NCBI GenBank assembly: GCA_045837725.1
Contig: JBEWZL010000132.1
Coordinates: 1 to 64,000, forward strand
Length of the DNA: 64,000 nt
Origin: Vermamoeba vermiformis
Lineage: Eukaryota; Tubulinea; Echinamoebida
Direction of reading: 5' to 3'
Positions within the stretch are counted from its first letter, which is position 1; every line of letters begins with the position of its first letter. Both the position numbers and the translations under genes were made by a program. The notes under the pieces are model-generated. The model was not told the DNA's origin, ran no database searches, and saw only the letters and a program-made list of their open reading frames with translations. This document shows positions 23,925 to 35,100 of the stretch, piece by piece.

Positions 23925-24509
23925 GCGACGTACGAATATGTTATTATGTATATATACTGTAAATAGTTGCGGGCGAATATCAATAATATAATAATGCGAC
24001 AAAACACTGTATTTTTAGAAAAACAACTTGTACTTTTAGAAAATAATACTCAATAAACCCAATTAAGATAGCTGTTGTTGTTCTTTATTTGAACTTCCTC
24101 GGAGAAAAATTAAGATGCGGCCGAATCCATTTCGAACTCGGTCAGACACTGATCTGAATCTCCTACGGAGTTACCCGCTGCAATCATCACCAAAGGTCAA
24201 CTGCGGAGCCATTCCTGGTTAGTCACAGAAATTCGAAATATCGCCGTCCCGTTTCTCCGTGTCCGGCAATATTTCAAGCTGCTGTTGTTCCATTAATTGT
24301 GCTAAAACGAATAACAGTGCATAGCACACGACATCTAACACAGCAAACTGTATTTGTTTCGTAATTTGACTCCTTTGTTTCGCTCAGTCAAACAAAGGAC
24401 CGGATTGACTCAACGCGCTTTGACGAGTCAGCATCACCAGCACCATAACAAATCTTACCCCGCAGAAACATTATTCCCGCAAAAGAGCGCTGAAATTGTA
24501 ACTAAGAGA
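23925..24509. other. Intergenic region between zinc-finger gene and NAPE-PLD
   Basis: It contains the 3' UTR of the upstream gene with AATAAA at about 24052-24057, and the promoter of the NAPE-PLD gene. Positions 24354-24509 are an open frame continuous with the NAPE-PLD start and read like a mitochondrial presequence (basic, Leu/Arg/Ser-rich), but there is no in-frame ATG before an upstream stop at 24336-24338. Confidence 0.5.
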
Positions 24510-26008
24510 ATGGCTGATAACTTACAATCGCGAGTATTCTCCGTGATCGGACACAATGAAAATCTATCTCGACCCCTTTTCCACAAAGGAAAGTATGGTA
24601 ATCCATGGGACACTTGGTAGGTATTTTTAAAAATATTTAGACATTTATTTAGCCTATGGCATGTCGCGCGACATCTGCCTTTGTAAAAACAACCCAATTA
24701 ATTGCTAAATTATACTTAGGGGTGGAATGCCAGGCCTTCAGAAAATTATTAAGTGGCGATGGAGTGGCTCTCGCCCCAAAATGCTTTCGAAAGAAGAACT
24801 CAACGAGGTATGATCCGATAGCAATTATCTTCTTATTATATGATGATTATCATTTAAATTACATGATTTAATTATACTTCCCCAAATTAAAGCCTTTCGT
24901 CAAATTAGTAATTACTAATTTTCATAAAGCAACTGCCGGTTATCGAGACGAACTGGGAGGCCATTAATAATCCACCAGCCGATCAATTGCAAGTCACGTG
25001 GATCGGCCACTCGACGTTCCTCGTGCAAATCGACGGTTTGAACTTTTTGACAGATCCTGTAAGTACTTCCGATCCGCGACCTTTACTCGATCCAATACTC
25101 ATGATAGTGAACTAGGTCTGGTCCGACAGATGTTCCCCCGTACAGTTCGCGGGACCTAAACGATTCCGCCACGTGCCATTTGAGATTAAACAACTGCCTA
25201 AAATAGATTTCGTGGTCGTATCTCACAATCATTACGATCATCTTGATCACTATGCCGTGACCACACTACAGCACCATCAAAAAGAACATCCACCTGTTTG
25301 GATCGTGCCCAGCGGTCTTGGCAAATGGTTCAAGGATAATTTGAGTCACAAGCCCGAGGTCGTCGAACTCAACTGGTGGGACTGCGTGCCTCTCAGCGAT
25401 AAAGTTGAAGTCACCGCCACACCTGCACAACACTGGTAGGTCCTTCCTTAGGCTTGCAATTTAACAACTGATATTAACACCAGTTCTCAGGTCCAAGCGA
25501 GGTCCAACAGACGATTTCTACACGTTGTGGGGAAGTTACGTCATTCACAACAAAACAACGGGCAAGAAAGTCTTCTTCGCAGGCGATACGGGCTACTGCT
25601 CTGCGTTTAAAGAGATTGGAAACAAATTCGGATCGATCGATTTAGGCTTGATTCCTATTGGTGCCTATGAGCCAAGGTACGCACGGGCTTCCATTCTAGT
25701 TTGACACCTGTAGATCTGACCCTTTATCTTACAGAAACATTATGAAGAACCAACACGTCGATCCCGAAGAAGCTGTTATGATCCACAAAGACATTAATTC
25801 GAAACAATCAATCGGCATGCATTGGGGCACATTCGTTTTGACAGACGAAAAGTTGCTGGATCCGAAGTTAACACTCGAAGGAATTTTGGCACGAGAACAA
25901 ATGGATCCTAATGAATTTATCACACTTACTCATGGTGAGACTAGGAAACTTGTACATAAGACGGTCACGATTAACAACCAAAATGTGAATAATACCAATC
26001 AGCAATAA
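24510..26008 (+). CDS. NAPEPLD: N-acyl-phosphatidylethanolamine-hydrolysing phospholipase D (NAPE-PLD)
   Basis: Six exons (24510-24616, 24720-24807, 24930-25058, 25116-25435, 25491-25676, 25735-26008) give 367 aa, close to the roughly 390 aa of the animal enzyme. Conserved blocks are GKYGNPWDTW, VTWIGHSTFLVQIDG, LTDPVWSDRCSP, GPKRFR, the metallo-beta-lactamase zinc motif SHNHYDHLD (HxHxDH), HWSKRG, FFAGDTGYC and MHWGTFVLTDE. All expected metal ligands are visible. The family releases N-acylethanolamines and phosphatidic acid from NAPE at membranes, using a binuclear zinc centre. I start at the ATG at 24510 because the open frame upstream lacks an ATG. A spliced upstream exon adding an organelle-targeting leader cannot be excluded. 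Confidence 0.93.
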
Positions 26009-26312
26009 ACCAGCTGCTTAATAGAGGGTCTTAGAGTTTCATCGTAGGGTATGAATTCAAGCAAAGCCTTTTGATTCAAAAAAAACCGGTAAGCAAAGCT
26101 TCACGTATTTTGGCAAAATAATGAAATAAAGCCTAATTTAAACACACGCCTTTGTCCCCTGCCGACGGGACGGGTGAATACTCTAGCCTTCTCACTTTGA
26201 GCCTAGAAATTCACCGTAAATAATTGCTTAATTATTTAAGATTGTTCGTGCTTGTAGCGAAGCAAATACGAGGAGTTGGAAAAGAGATCGCTAAATCCAA
26301 TTTTATTTTTTG
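26009..26312. other. Intergenic region between convergent genes
   Basis: This 304-bp stretch separates the stop codons of NAPE-PLD (plus) and a small minus-strand gene. An AATAAA polyadenylation-like signal for the plus strand occurs at about 26124-26129. Nothing else was recognised. Confidence 0.5.
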
Positions 26313-26597
26313 TTACTGCGGTTTAGTTTCTACCGGTTTGTTATTAATACCAGCCTCCTTTTCAATAGAGGTCGAAGTATTATTTGCTTGCTTTTGTGGC
26401 TCAGTCACTGGCTCGTTGGATTCTTCTGAAGACTTTGGAGTACTTGTGCTGGCGGTGTCTTCCGTCATCCACCGTTCAGGCACATAATAGTCGTGTCCAT
26501 CTTTACCACTTACTCGTTTTAGCACTAATAATGATATTAGCAACGGATGCACACTTCGTTAATAATAGTGCTATTAATAATTTCGCTTACTAAACAT
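26313..26597 (-). CDS. Small hypothetical protein, 72 aa
   Basis: Two exons, a 7-nt first coding exon (26591-26597, ATGTTTA) and 26313-26524, join in phase to give 72 aa. The donor is GTAAGC and the acceptor ATTATTAG, both acceptable. The N-terminal third (KRVSGKDGHDYYVPERWMTE) looks folded and conserved in style; the rest is Ser/Thr/Glu-rich and disordered. I do not recognise the family. A small mitochondrial complex subunit is one thought, without support. It sits 160 bp downstream of the pseudouridine-synthase gene on the same strand, so it could also be an alternative 3' exon set of that transcript. Confidence 0.4.
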
Positions 26598-26758
26598 TAT
26601 TAAAAGGTTGTTGGTAATTGTGGTCGTATTGTTGCTATAGTAATTGATTAAATTAAAATACTTGGGCCAAAACAGTTAAGAACCGGAAATTCCGAAGTCC
26701 AAGGAAAAATGAAAGTCTTGTTCGAGACTTACAGTCTTGGCAGTCTGTGATGGTACCT

Positions 26759-27923
26759 CTAAAGCAGGTTCAATGTCTCCATTTTGAATTCAGGCAATTT
26801 CTTCAGGAACTCGGCAAGATCGGTTGGTAACGGATCTACCAGCGAGATCTGCTGCTTTGTAAACGGGTGAATGAAGACTAATCTATACGAATGCAAGAAC
26901 ATGCGTTGAAGGCCATATAAATCACGCGCCATATTGTTAATTCGTCCTTTGCCGTACATCCGATCTCCAATGATCTGATGTGCCTTGCTCGCTAAATGCC
27001 TAGAAAACGACATTATTACATCACTTGCATAATTGATACATTGGAAGTTGACGTGAGGGCTTAAGTCTAGTGTCTAAGCTAAATTTTCTTGCGGATGTAC
27101 CTTCGAATCTGATGTCTGCGTCCAGTGACTATTTGTGCCTTCAATAACGAGCTGTTATAAAATTCTGAGATTTTTTCAAAGCGAGTTTCAGCTGGCTGTT
27201 GCTCTTTGCTCTTCTTTGAAAGCTTGGTCAACGGTCTCGTTTCGATCCTGCAACACCAACAATGAGAATTTGCTGCATATCGATACTATCACGATAATAT
27301 AAGCACAAGGTGCGCTAATTTACCATTTATCAGGTGTAGATCCGCGCACTAATGTGATGTACTCTTTGACGGCTGTTTCAGCTTTCAAACTTTCTTTCAA
27401 CGTTTGAACGTGCTCGCTTTCTAATGCCACCACTATAATGCCACTTGTTTGGGCGTCTAATCTGGAAAATAACTGATATTAGCTTCAGGAGATCAGATGC
27501 GATCGCAGGGTTTTGCTTAGACCCAAGTTTAATTCGAGATTAAACATAAAATAATACTCTCAATATTATTACCTATTTATAAAGTAGACTTTCGTTTTAA
27601 ATAACTCAGCCAATACGTCAATCAGAAAAACGATCTCGCCATCTCGTTGACAAATATCGCTTGGATGAACTACCATATTTGGTGGCTTACTAACTACGGC
27701 TAGATATTTGTCTTGATATAATATACGAATCTAAAATTGGGGAATAAAAATAAATAAATATTTTTACTTCCAGCAATAAACTGTCATATAAATCCTTTGT
27801 CGCAATACAAATGCTGCTCTATATAAGTTCTTGAATTAAAATAGCAAATATTTGAACTATTACCTCTGGTTTTGAGGGCAGATCCGCCTCAGTAGATGTC
27901 GCTTGTTGCTGGTCTTTTTCCAT
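26759..27923 (-). CDS. RluA/RPUSD-family RNA pseudouridine synthase
   Basis: Five exons (27864-27923, 27573-27730, 27324-27461, 27101-27247, 26759-26999) give 247 aa. RluA family marks are ILYQDKYLAVVSKPPNMVVHP (motif near the start), NRLDAQTSGIIVVAL with the catalytic aspartate in RLD, and TGRRHQIRRHLASKAHQIIGD at the C-terminal motif II/III. There is no S4 domain and no obvious targeting peptide. RluA-type enzymes isomerise uridine in rRNA or tRNA; the target here is unknown. The start ATG lies only 39 bp from the ATG of a small divergent plus-strand gene, suggesting a shared, very compact promoter. The family's usual HRLD is NRLD here. Confidence 0.92.
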
Positions 27924-27962
27924 CGTCAACTTCCGTTACTATCAATAATATTGAATAATTAC

Positions 27963-28211
27963 ATGCAATTGTGGTCGTTACGTGAAGCACGACGACTAAA
28001 CAGAAATGTCAACAACCGGACGCCAAAAAAGTATGGTGCGCGTTTTGTTAACCCGCTTAATCTCCAGGTAATCTTGTTGTCACCATTGATGCTACTGCTG
28101 TATCTGTTTGAATTCCTTATGAACCCAGAAGTAAGCGTAGCAACTGGCCAATTCCGCGCCTTCCTTCCCAAGCTGCTGGAAAAAGTCGAACGTTGTTCAT
28201 TTGAGGGCTAG
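27963..28211 (+). CDS. Small putative single-pass membrane protein, 82 aa
   Basis: This is an uninterrupted frame starting at an ATG. The first 35 residues are strongly basic (LREARRLNRN, RTPKK), followed by one hydrophobic stretch (VILLSPLMLLLYLFEFLMN) and a short C-terminal tail. That is the shape of a small tail- or signal-anchored protein. Its start is 39 bp from the divergent start of the pseudouridine-synthase gene. No family was recognised. With this length and no homologue in view, a chance frame remains possible, although the basic-then-hydrophobic layout argues mildly for a real gene. Confidence 0.42.
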   Translation: MQLWSLREARRLNRNVNNRTPKKYGARFVNPLNLQVILLSPLMLLLYLFEFLMNPEVSVATGQFRAFLPKLLEKVERCSFEG

Positions 28212-28300
28212 GTGTCGTAATAACTGCAACTTGTAGTTGTGAGGATTAGAAGCGAGATATAACAGTCTTAATCAGAACCTGAAGTGCGACTTTATTCGAA

Positions 28301-30080
28301 TCAAATAAGACCTCCAGTAGGTTCCAAATAAGCAAAAACAAGCTTTTGCATAAACTCATCAGTGTCGGAGTTTGAATTCGAATCCGGTGATAGCACAACT
28401 ACCCTTGGTTGCCATCTATTTGCATAAAATAGATCTATTTCGGAGCTGGCCTGACTAAACAAGCGTGCCAGATAGTTTACAATTGCTTGGTAGTCATCTC
28501 GATCTTCTGTTTCAGAATTGTTATTACTCGTGAGTAATGCCCTTAAGTCTGGGAAATCCTCCGCAACTGCCTCCCAATTGACTTCTCGGTTGAATTCTGC
28601 GCAATCAAAAAGGCGTACGATGAATGCGCTGGGTATTGGGTCCAGCTGCTTCGCTGACGCCGCAATAAGTTCTTTTAATAATCCGAGACTCTCGTGGATA
28701 TAATTATGATGATATTTGAAGTTTTCTAGTCTCTTGTCAAAATGACGCACGTTGACCTACAGATCCGGATCAGCCACTTTTGATCAATGAACAGCTTCCA
28801 TACGACTTACTATTAGTACTATCGCAGTGATGAGATTGTCGCTTAACATGTATTTCTCGCGAATTGTAGCATAATCGAGCACTCTCGACTCTTCAGAAGG
28901 AATCACAAAATGACTTCAAACAACGACCATTAATATGACGAACAGTGCTCTAATGTCACATGATACGTACTAAAAGTGCATGCCAACTTCATGAAAGTAC
29001 ATCACCTGTTCAGCAGGTCTCCAGTAGTGCGCTGCGAATGATTTTTTGACGTTTTTGCAATGAGGCTGAACGCCGTACATGGTGCACAGTCTATTCCAAA
29101 TGTGTGCTTCACTGCACGCTACAATTTATGATTTGTTAGTGAAATTAGTACATTTCGGAGTGCTCGAAACCACGCCAAATCGTGCCCTGCTTCGCCGATA
29201 CATACCTTCGTATAATGCTTTGTTACATTTAGATAAGTTAACGATGTCCACTGGATGCGTTAGATATGCTGCAATACTCCATATTAAGTCATTCGGCATT
29301 GCTGAGAACAACGGAAATACGCCCGAGCCTGCGGATCCAAAATCAGTTGAGTACTGTGTATGATCAGGATATAATAGGAATCATTACTCTTCGTCAGTTG
29401 GGGCGTTCTTTTTAGTTTTTTTAGCGTGCTCAATGCCTCGCATGACAAGTAATATTCACTGAAAAGAGAAAGTGTTGGTGGTTTGAACTTGGCCATATAT
29501 TGCTCTTTCGTTGTCCATATAGAACGCATCATATTATATGTTTTTTGGTTTTCCTCGGTGTTTAAGCTCGCTATTGCTGAGAGTATCTTCGGATCATCGT
29601 GCGAAAATGGATCGAGTTGTTGCAGCCATTCACAAATCGGTTGCTGAATGGTTTGTGAGCCTTGACTACATAAATATAATTGTACCGTACTTCGAAGAAT
29701 CGTTGAGCATTTTCTTGAAGAAACAACAAAGACTTCGTTTTGAGTATCGGCCAAAGTAATTCTGTTTCATCTTCTGGTATCTTTCCTAAGCCCTTGAAGT
29801 TTTGATAGCTCCGAATAGATTTAATAACGTCGTGTACGGTGTCTCCTTCGACATCTGGCAACAGAATAAACCGGTTATTAATTTATTTTTAATTACTTAA
29901 TTTAATAGAAATCAAATAATTACCAAAATAAAGCGACCGAATAACGCTTGGCTGGTACTTAGGAATGCGATGCTGCGTTATTTTTTTTTTGCTCTTTTTC
30001 TTTTCTGTAACAACGGTCAACGATCCCGCGACAATTAGCAGGCTTTAGCAGGCTGAATTACCTTTCTTTTTCTTCTCCAT
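28301..30080 (-). CDS. F-box protein (possibly with extra N-terminal domain)
   Basis: Eight exons splice in one phase (30062-30080, 29924-30004, 29691-29854, 29388-29643, 29152-29328, 28971-29118, 28811-28913, 28301-28756) to give 467 aa. The start is Lys-rich (MEKKKKEKKKSKKK). Residues about 35-175 form an unrecognised helical domain. An F-box follows near 205-265 (MPNDLIWSIAAYLTHPVDI ... HIWNRLC), then a region of unknown fold. F-box proteins link substrates to SCF ubiquitin ligases. Caution: the front half may be a separate gene. Its frame has no stop before the F-box start, but inserting one base in the A7 run near 29418 would end it as ...KKNAPTDEE. The intron at 29119-29151 is only 33 nt. 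Confidence 0.6.
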
Positions 30081-30617
30081 TACTTTATTTACTCATGTTA
30101 ATATTGAAAAATCTCTTCTCTGTAGTTAGAGTCCGAAAACAAAAATAAACTAACTTTTTTGAAATTTACTCTGTTGGTGAACCACATTCGTTCTGGCTGC
30201 CCTTCCACGACGAACAAGAAAAATTCATTTCACGAACACCAACGCTTGGGAGGCTACTAATTGAGTCCTGAGCTTTAGCATAGTTTAATTTTTCTTGTTC
30301 GGCGATCACACCGTTTGTGGAACTTCGCATTTATGCCACCTTGCAATTCCTAGGAGTGACTTAATTTAACCCGAAGTTCATTTTTCTGCTCTATCCTAGG
30401 CATACGTTAGCGTCGGATCTTGGCTAATTCATGAACTTCGTACCACACTACCAATTGACAAAGGTCAAGTGATTTATTAAATGATTGTTGTTATACTGCA
30501 ATTGAACAAGTGCAAAGACATTGTCGACAAAACACCGCATTAACGGATGTGGTCGTGACAAGTCTAAAGTAGTTACATAGTGGTTATATGAAACAATAAA
30601 GCTCTGGCTGTACGAGC
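30081..30617. other. Intergenic region between F-box and histone-doublet genes
   Basis: This 537-bp stretch lies upstream of the F-box gene and downstream of the histone doublet stop (both minus strand). AATAAA appears reversed (TTTATT) near 30470-30475, usable as the histone 3' signal. No separate H3/H4 or linker histone gene is present here. Confidence 0.5.
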
Positions 30618-31943
30618 TCAGTACTCTTGGCCTCCTTGAGGTTCGTTGGGCTTGAACTTGGGCAACAAGGCCATGTGGATGTTAGGCATTACCTATCAAA
30701 AGAAGGTTATGGTGAGATCTAATTGCTCGAAGAATATTTAAACAGAAGTTGTTCCAATATAGCACTATACGTACACCGCCACCGGCTACAATGCACTTGG
30801 CGTACAACTTGTTCAACTCCTCGTCGTTTTTGAGAGCGAGCGTAATGTGACGGGGAATGATGCGAACTTTCCTGAAAAACACAAATACAACATTAGGCGC
30901 AACTCTGTATTATCACAATGGGCACTGCTACGTACTTGTTGTCACGCGATGCGTTGCCAGCGAGTTCTAGAACTTCAGCGGTCATGTACTCGAGCACGGC
31001 GCACAAATAGACAGGAGCTGATAAAAGCAGATCTGGTCAGTTCCGACGACTCAGACGAAGAAATAACGCCGCCCAGCAATACAATATCAAGGGATTATAG
31101 AGTGCTCGGACTTACCTCCATTACCAACACGGTGCTTGGTCGATTTCTTCATTAGTGTGGCTACACGACCAACGGGGAACGTGAGGCCAGCGCGTTGACT
31201 CTTTGAAGTGGCACCGTTCTTGCCTCCACCTGCCGTGATGTTGCAATTGTACTTGGTGACTGCCTTGGTACCTAATATTACTACGTATTAGTCACTGGAA
31301 TAGAATTATCTGCTGGTAAATTAACTGGATCCGGATCAGATCGAAACAAAGACTACATCCGGTAATTGCATTGTTACCAGTACCAGTTAACAATCTAAAA
31401 TATACTAGTATATAATGCAGTACCTTCGGAGACGGCGTGCTTGGCAAGTTCACCAGGCAAATGCAAACGAACAGCAGTTTGAATTTCACGAGATGTGGTA
31501 GTGTTTTTGCCTTGAATGCTGGTCAATTCGTGGGCAGACTTGGTGATCATATTGAACAAGAACCAAATAGTATCGCCCATAACAGCCATGGCTTTGTTAC
31601 TAATGCCAGTGTCAGGATGCACCTTACCAAATAATGCGTCAGAACAAAATCAATAATCGTAAATGTACAATATTATATTAAACAAGCAAATATAGAGCAA
31701 TTATAAGCGTTAATTAATTTCAGTATCGATAACGTAAATTAAATACTTGATTGATCTGGATATTTTAATCTTATATCATAGGTAACAGGCTAATAATAAA
31801 TAATAACAACAATTATATAAAATAATTAACGCTTATAATTAATTTGAGTTTGAACGGCCAGATTCACTCACTTGTTTAAGAACCTTGTAAATGTAAGTGC
31901 TCCAGTTCATAGTACCGCTTCTTTTTTGTCCACGTTTACCCAT
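30618..31943 (-). CDS. Fused histone H2B-H2A doublet
   Basis: Six exons (31872-31943, 31424-31622, 31116-31271, 30936-31017, 30775-30871, 30618-30692) give 226 aa. Residues 1-98 are H2B with a very short tail, containing [40 protein letters not shown] and [13 protein letters not shown]. After a Gly-rich linker (about 99-116), residues 117-226 are H2A, with [46 protein letters not shown] and a terminal GGQEY. The H2B end and the H2A start lie in the same exon (31116-31271), with no stop or ATG between them, so the fusion is not a splicing artefact. All acidic-patch residues of both halves are conserved, so it should form a nucleosomal H2A-H2B unit. H2B-H2A doublets in this order are known in Marseilleviridae. 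Confidence 0.95.
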
Positions 31944-32112
31944 TGTGCTGTGTTTGATGTGGACGTTTGTGGGTGCCAAACAAAAATAAAGATCTGAATT
32001 AAAATTTCCAGGAACATACGATCTGATTTTCGGTAGGGGAACCAGAAAAAATACGGAACAAACACTACTACGTGCGGAAATAATTTATAATAGTACAAAT
32101 ACAACTTGTTTC

Positions 32113-35100
32113 TTAATTTTCAACGCTTATTAACACGAGATCTATAGCACTGCTACTCTCCGAGTTTGTGGCAGCTTTGTTCAGTCCGTCTTGAGTGTAT
32201 ATAGGCACTCGCTCACCAGTCGCTTGGTCTCGGTAGTGCAATAATATGGTCTTGCCCTGAACACGATTACAATCGTTAGAACAAGGGAAAACAAAAGTAG
32301 ATCGCGTGTCATACCTCTTCCCCAAAATACATTTCTACGAGCTTACTGATCGATAACAAGTTGAATTGATTTCGCTCGATCATTATACTCTGGCGACGGT
32401 TTCCTAACTCACAATTCAAACTGATAAGTTGCTGAAAAAACATGTTAGTTCGGATCGACTAGATTTGTCACAAAAAAAAATACTTACTTGTGTCTCTCTA
32501 GCTTTCTTTCTGAACGCAGCTAATCTCTTTTTCTTCCACTGATCGAAAGTAACTTGCTCTGCGAAATCATTAGCATTGTGTGAGTTTTCTTGTTGCTCGA
32601 TCTACAACTTACCAGCGAGCTGTGGGCTGATCTCCAAAAATCTCAAATAAGAAATCATCAACGTCTTGTTGATGTTCTCTTCGAGCAGATTGACAAGGGT
32701 CTCTTTATCAGTCTCGTGCTTCGTGCAGAACACGCAAGCCACGTGCGAAAACATATCACTGCCGTATTCCAACTCGAAGGCATAGGGCTCCTCTGTACCA
32801 TAATAATATTAACACATATGCGCTGATAAGGCAAAGTAAGCTTACCCTCGTAAGTTCTATGCAAGACGACCTCGTCCAAGCCAATTTGATATTTGAGCAC
32901 CAACTTGCGTTCCTTGTTGGTCTGGATCTTGGTCTTGGTGTACAAGAACAAATCATTGAACAAAAAGTAATAGCCACGTGATTTGTTCCTGCTGGCCTCG
33001 TTAAAGCGGAACAACTCTCCTTCAGACACCAAATAACGTCCTTCCTTGATCAAATTCAGATCCTAATCGAACAATCCACATTAATATATATATTACAGTT
33101 AGTATTTTCATTTGACGTACGTCTTTGTTTGATTTTCTGAGCTGATTTTCAATTTCTTGTACGCGCATCAAGTTCTCACGGTCACCGCGCTTCTTGTTGC
33201 TCTTGCCTACGAGTGTCTCGATCAAATTGTACGCATTCACCGTGACTGGATGATCGGCCGTGTTGCGCGACTGCTTTTCTAACTCCTGTAATTAAACAGG
33301 TTAGTTTCAACACGCTCTTTTCACATCAAGTAAGGGCACTTACGGATAATAAGAGCGGGTATTTACAAATTCGTTGAATGGGCTTAATCAACAAGGCGTT
33401 AATGTCCAAGTTTCGGCACTCGCGTCGCAAGTAACAGTACTATATTTACAGACATTAGGGACGAAGTAAATACACGAGTTAATCGTTCGAAACTTACTTC
33501 TAAGAAAATATCCAAATCGTTATTTGTTGCTCGAAGTTCTTTGATGTTTTGATTGACGGAGTCTTGTTTGCTGCAAAATTCCAAATAGACATCGAGATCT
33601 TGAGCCTAATAATAGATCATTCGTTAAAACCAAGAATTGACCTATAAAAAGGAACATCGTACCATATCTACGAAGCACTTGGCAATATTCATATGTGTGG
33701 GCTTATCCAACACCTTCTCGAACATTCCTAACAGCTTCTTGTGCACTTTGTACAAGTCTTCAATGTTCGCGAACATCTTGTCTAAACTTTCAGCCGACAA
33801 AATTTCTTTGCTTCTCAACGGTTGCAAGAAGATCTAAAATATTTTAATATTGAGCATAATGCAGCATTAAATGGAAAGGTTGTTACTTACTTCAATAATG
33901 ACTGATAGATCGTAAACGTAGTCTTTTTCCGTTAGAATGATCTCCTTAATCAAGTTATTATCGGTCTTAATTCGCTCCTTTAACTCGCTCGTCGATTGAT
34001 CTTCCAAATTACTATAAATAGACATTAGCAAGAAGTCAAATCAATAGTCCATTCAAACCAAAACTTACGTCTCGTCCTCTTCTTTTGCCGATTCAGTCAA
34101 TGCTTTCGACCCTCGTTTGGAAGCTTATTAAGAATAATATGTTAGCCCTAGAACGATTAAAATATTAAGAATGATGCGTACATGACTCGGACTGGCCATC
34201 GAGTCTTTGTTTAGTCACCGAGGAAGTCTGAAGAGCCTTTTCAATATCGTCTGTCGATACACCTGTCGAGTTCCTTGAAGGCTAAAAATTAAACATAATT
34301 AGTTAGAAATTGGAATTAAGTAATTACTTGGGAACAGTTTGGGACTTACTCCACCGCCAGACAGTTGTTCCTTATGTCTGAACCACTTTCTCAGCTTCGG
34401 CTGACCTTCGCCTTGAGTATTAGCAGGGGCAGTTTCAGGCGAAGAGGCGGCATCGGGCGTTGAAGATCTGGACGCATCCAGGCTGTGCGATGAGATTGTT
34501 TTGCCAATAATGCTATTTTACGTTAATTCATGATTACTGACTATTTTATACGCTTACTCAAACTCGTCGCCGCTAATGGCATTACGCTTAGTGGATCCGC
34601 TGGAAATCTTGGGCGGCAATGTTTTGAACTTTTCTTTATCTTTCCTCTTGGACTTCTTCTCTTTCTTTGACTCCTCTTTAGGACTAATAGGAGGTGTTGA
34701 GACGCTAGAGTTCAGTGAGCTCCTGTGGTACCGTTAGAACTAATTCTGGATCCGATCTGATTATTACTTACGCGCCGGATGCAGAATCAGACAACTCGAG
34801 TTCATCTTTGCTGGAAGACGATAACCCCTTTGACTTCCTCGAGCCCTTCAGTTTCTTGCTACTGGACAGCTTCTCCTTCAACTTTTCTTTGTCTTTTTTC
34901 GTCAACGAGTCGCTGTGGCGCGATGACTTTGGCAATTGCGAATCACTCGCCATTCTGTTCATAGGTGGTTGCTCTAAACAACAATTAGTTACAAATGCAG
35001 CATATGACATATTAATAGGCTTTGTGGCAATTTAAATATATGTCTTAGTCAAAGCACGTACCGTGAGAAGGAGCGCGGTCAGGTTGATTCTCGGGCACTT

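Noticed and set aside
23451-24002. Minus-strand 183-aa open frame
   Set aside because: It is antisense to the last exon of the zinc-finger gene; the residues are Val/Arg repeats produced by the complementary composition and show no motifs.
30618-31943. Contaminating giant-virus DNA as the source of the histone doublet
   Set aside because: The gene has five introns with the same donor style as its neighbours and sits between ordinary eukaryotic multi-exon genes.
32113-32325. Separate 70-aa gene next to the histone doublet
   Set aside because: It is the last exon of the RhoGEF gene plus read-through of the preceding intron; phases join correctly.
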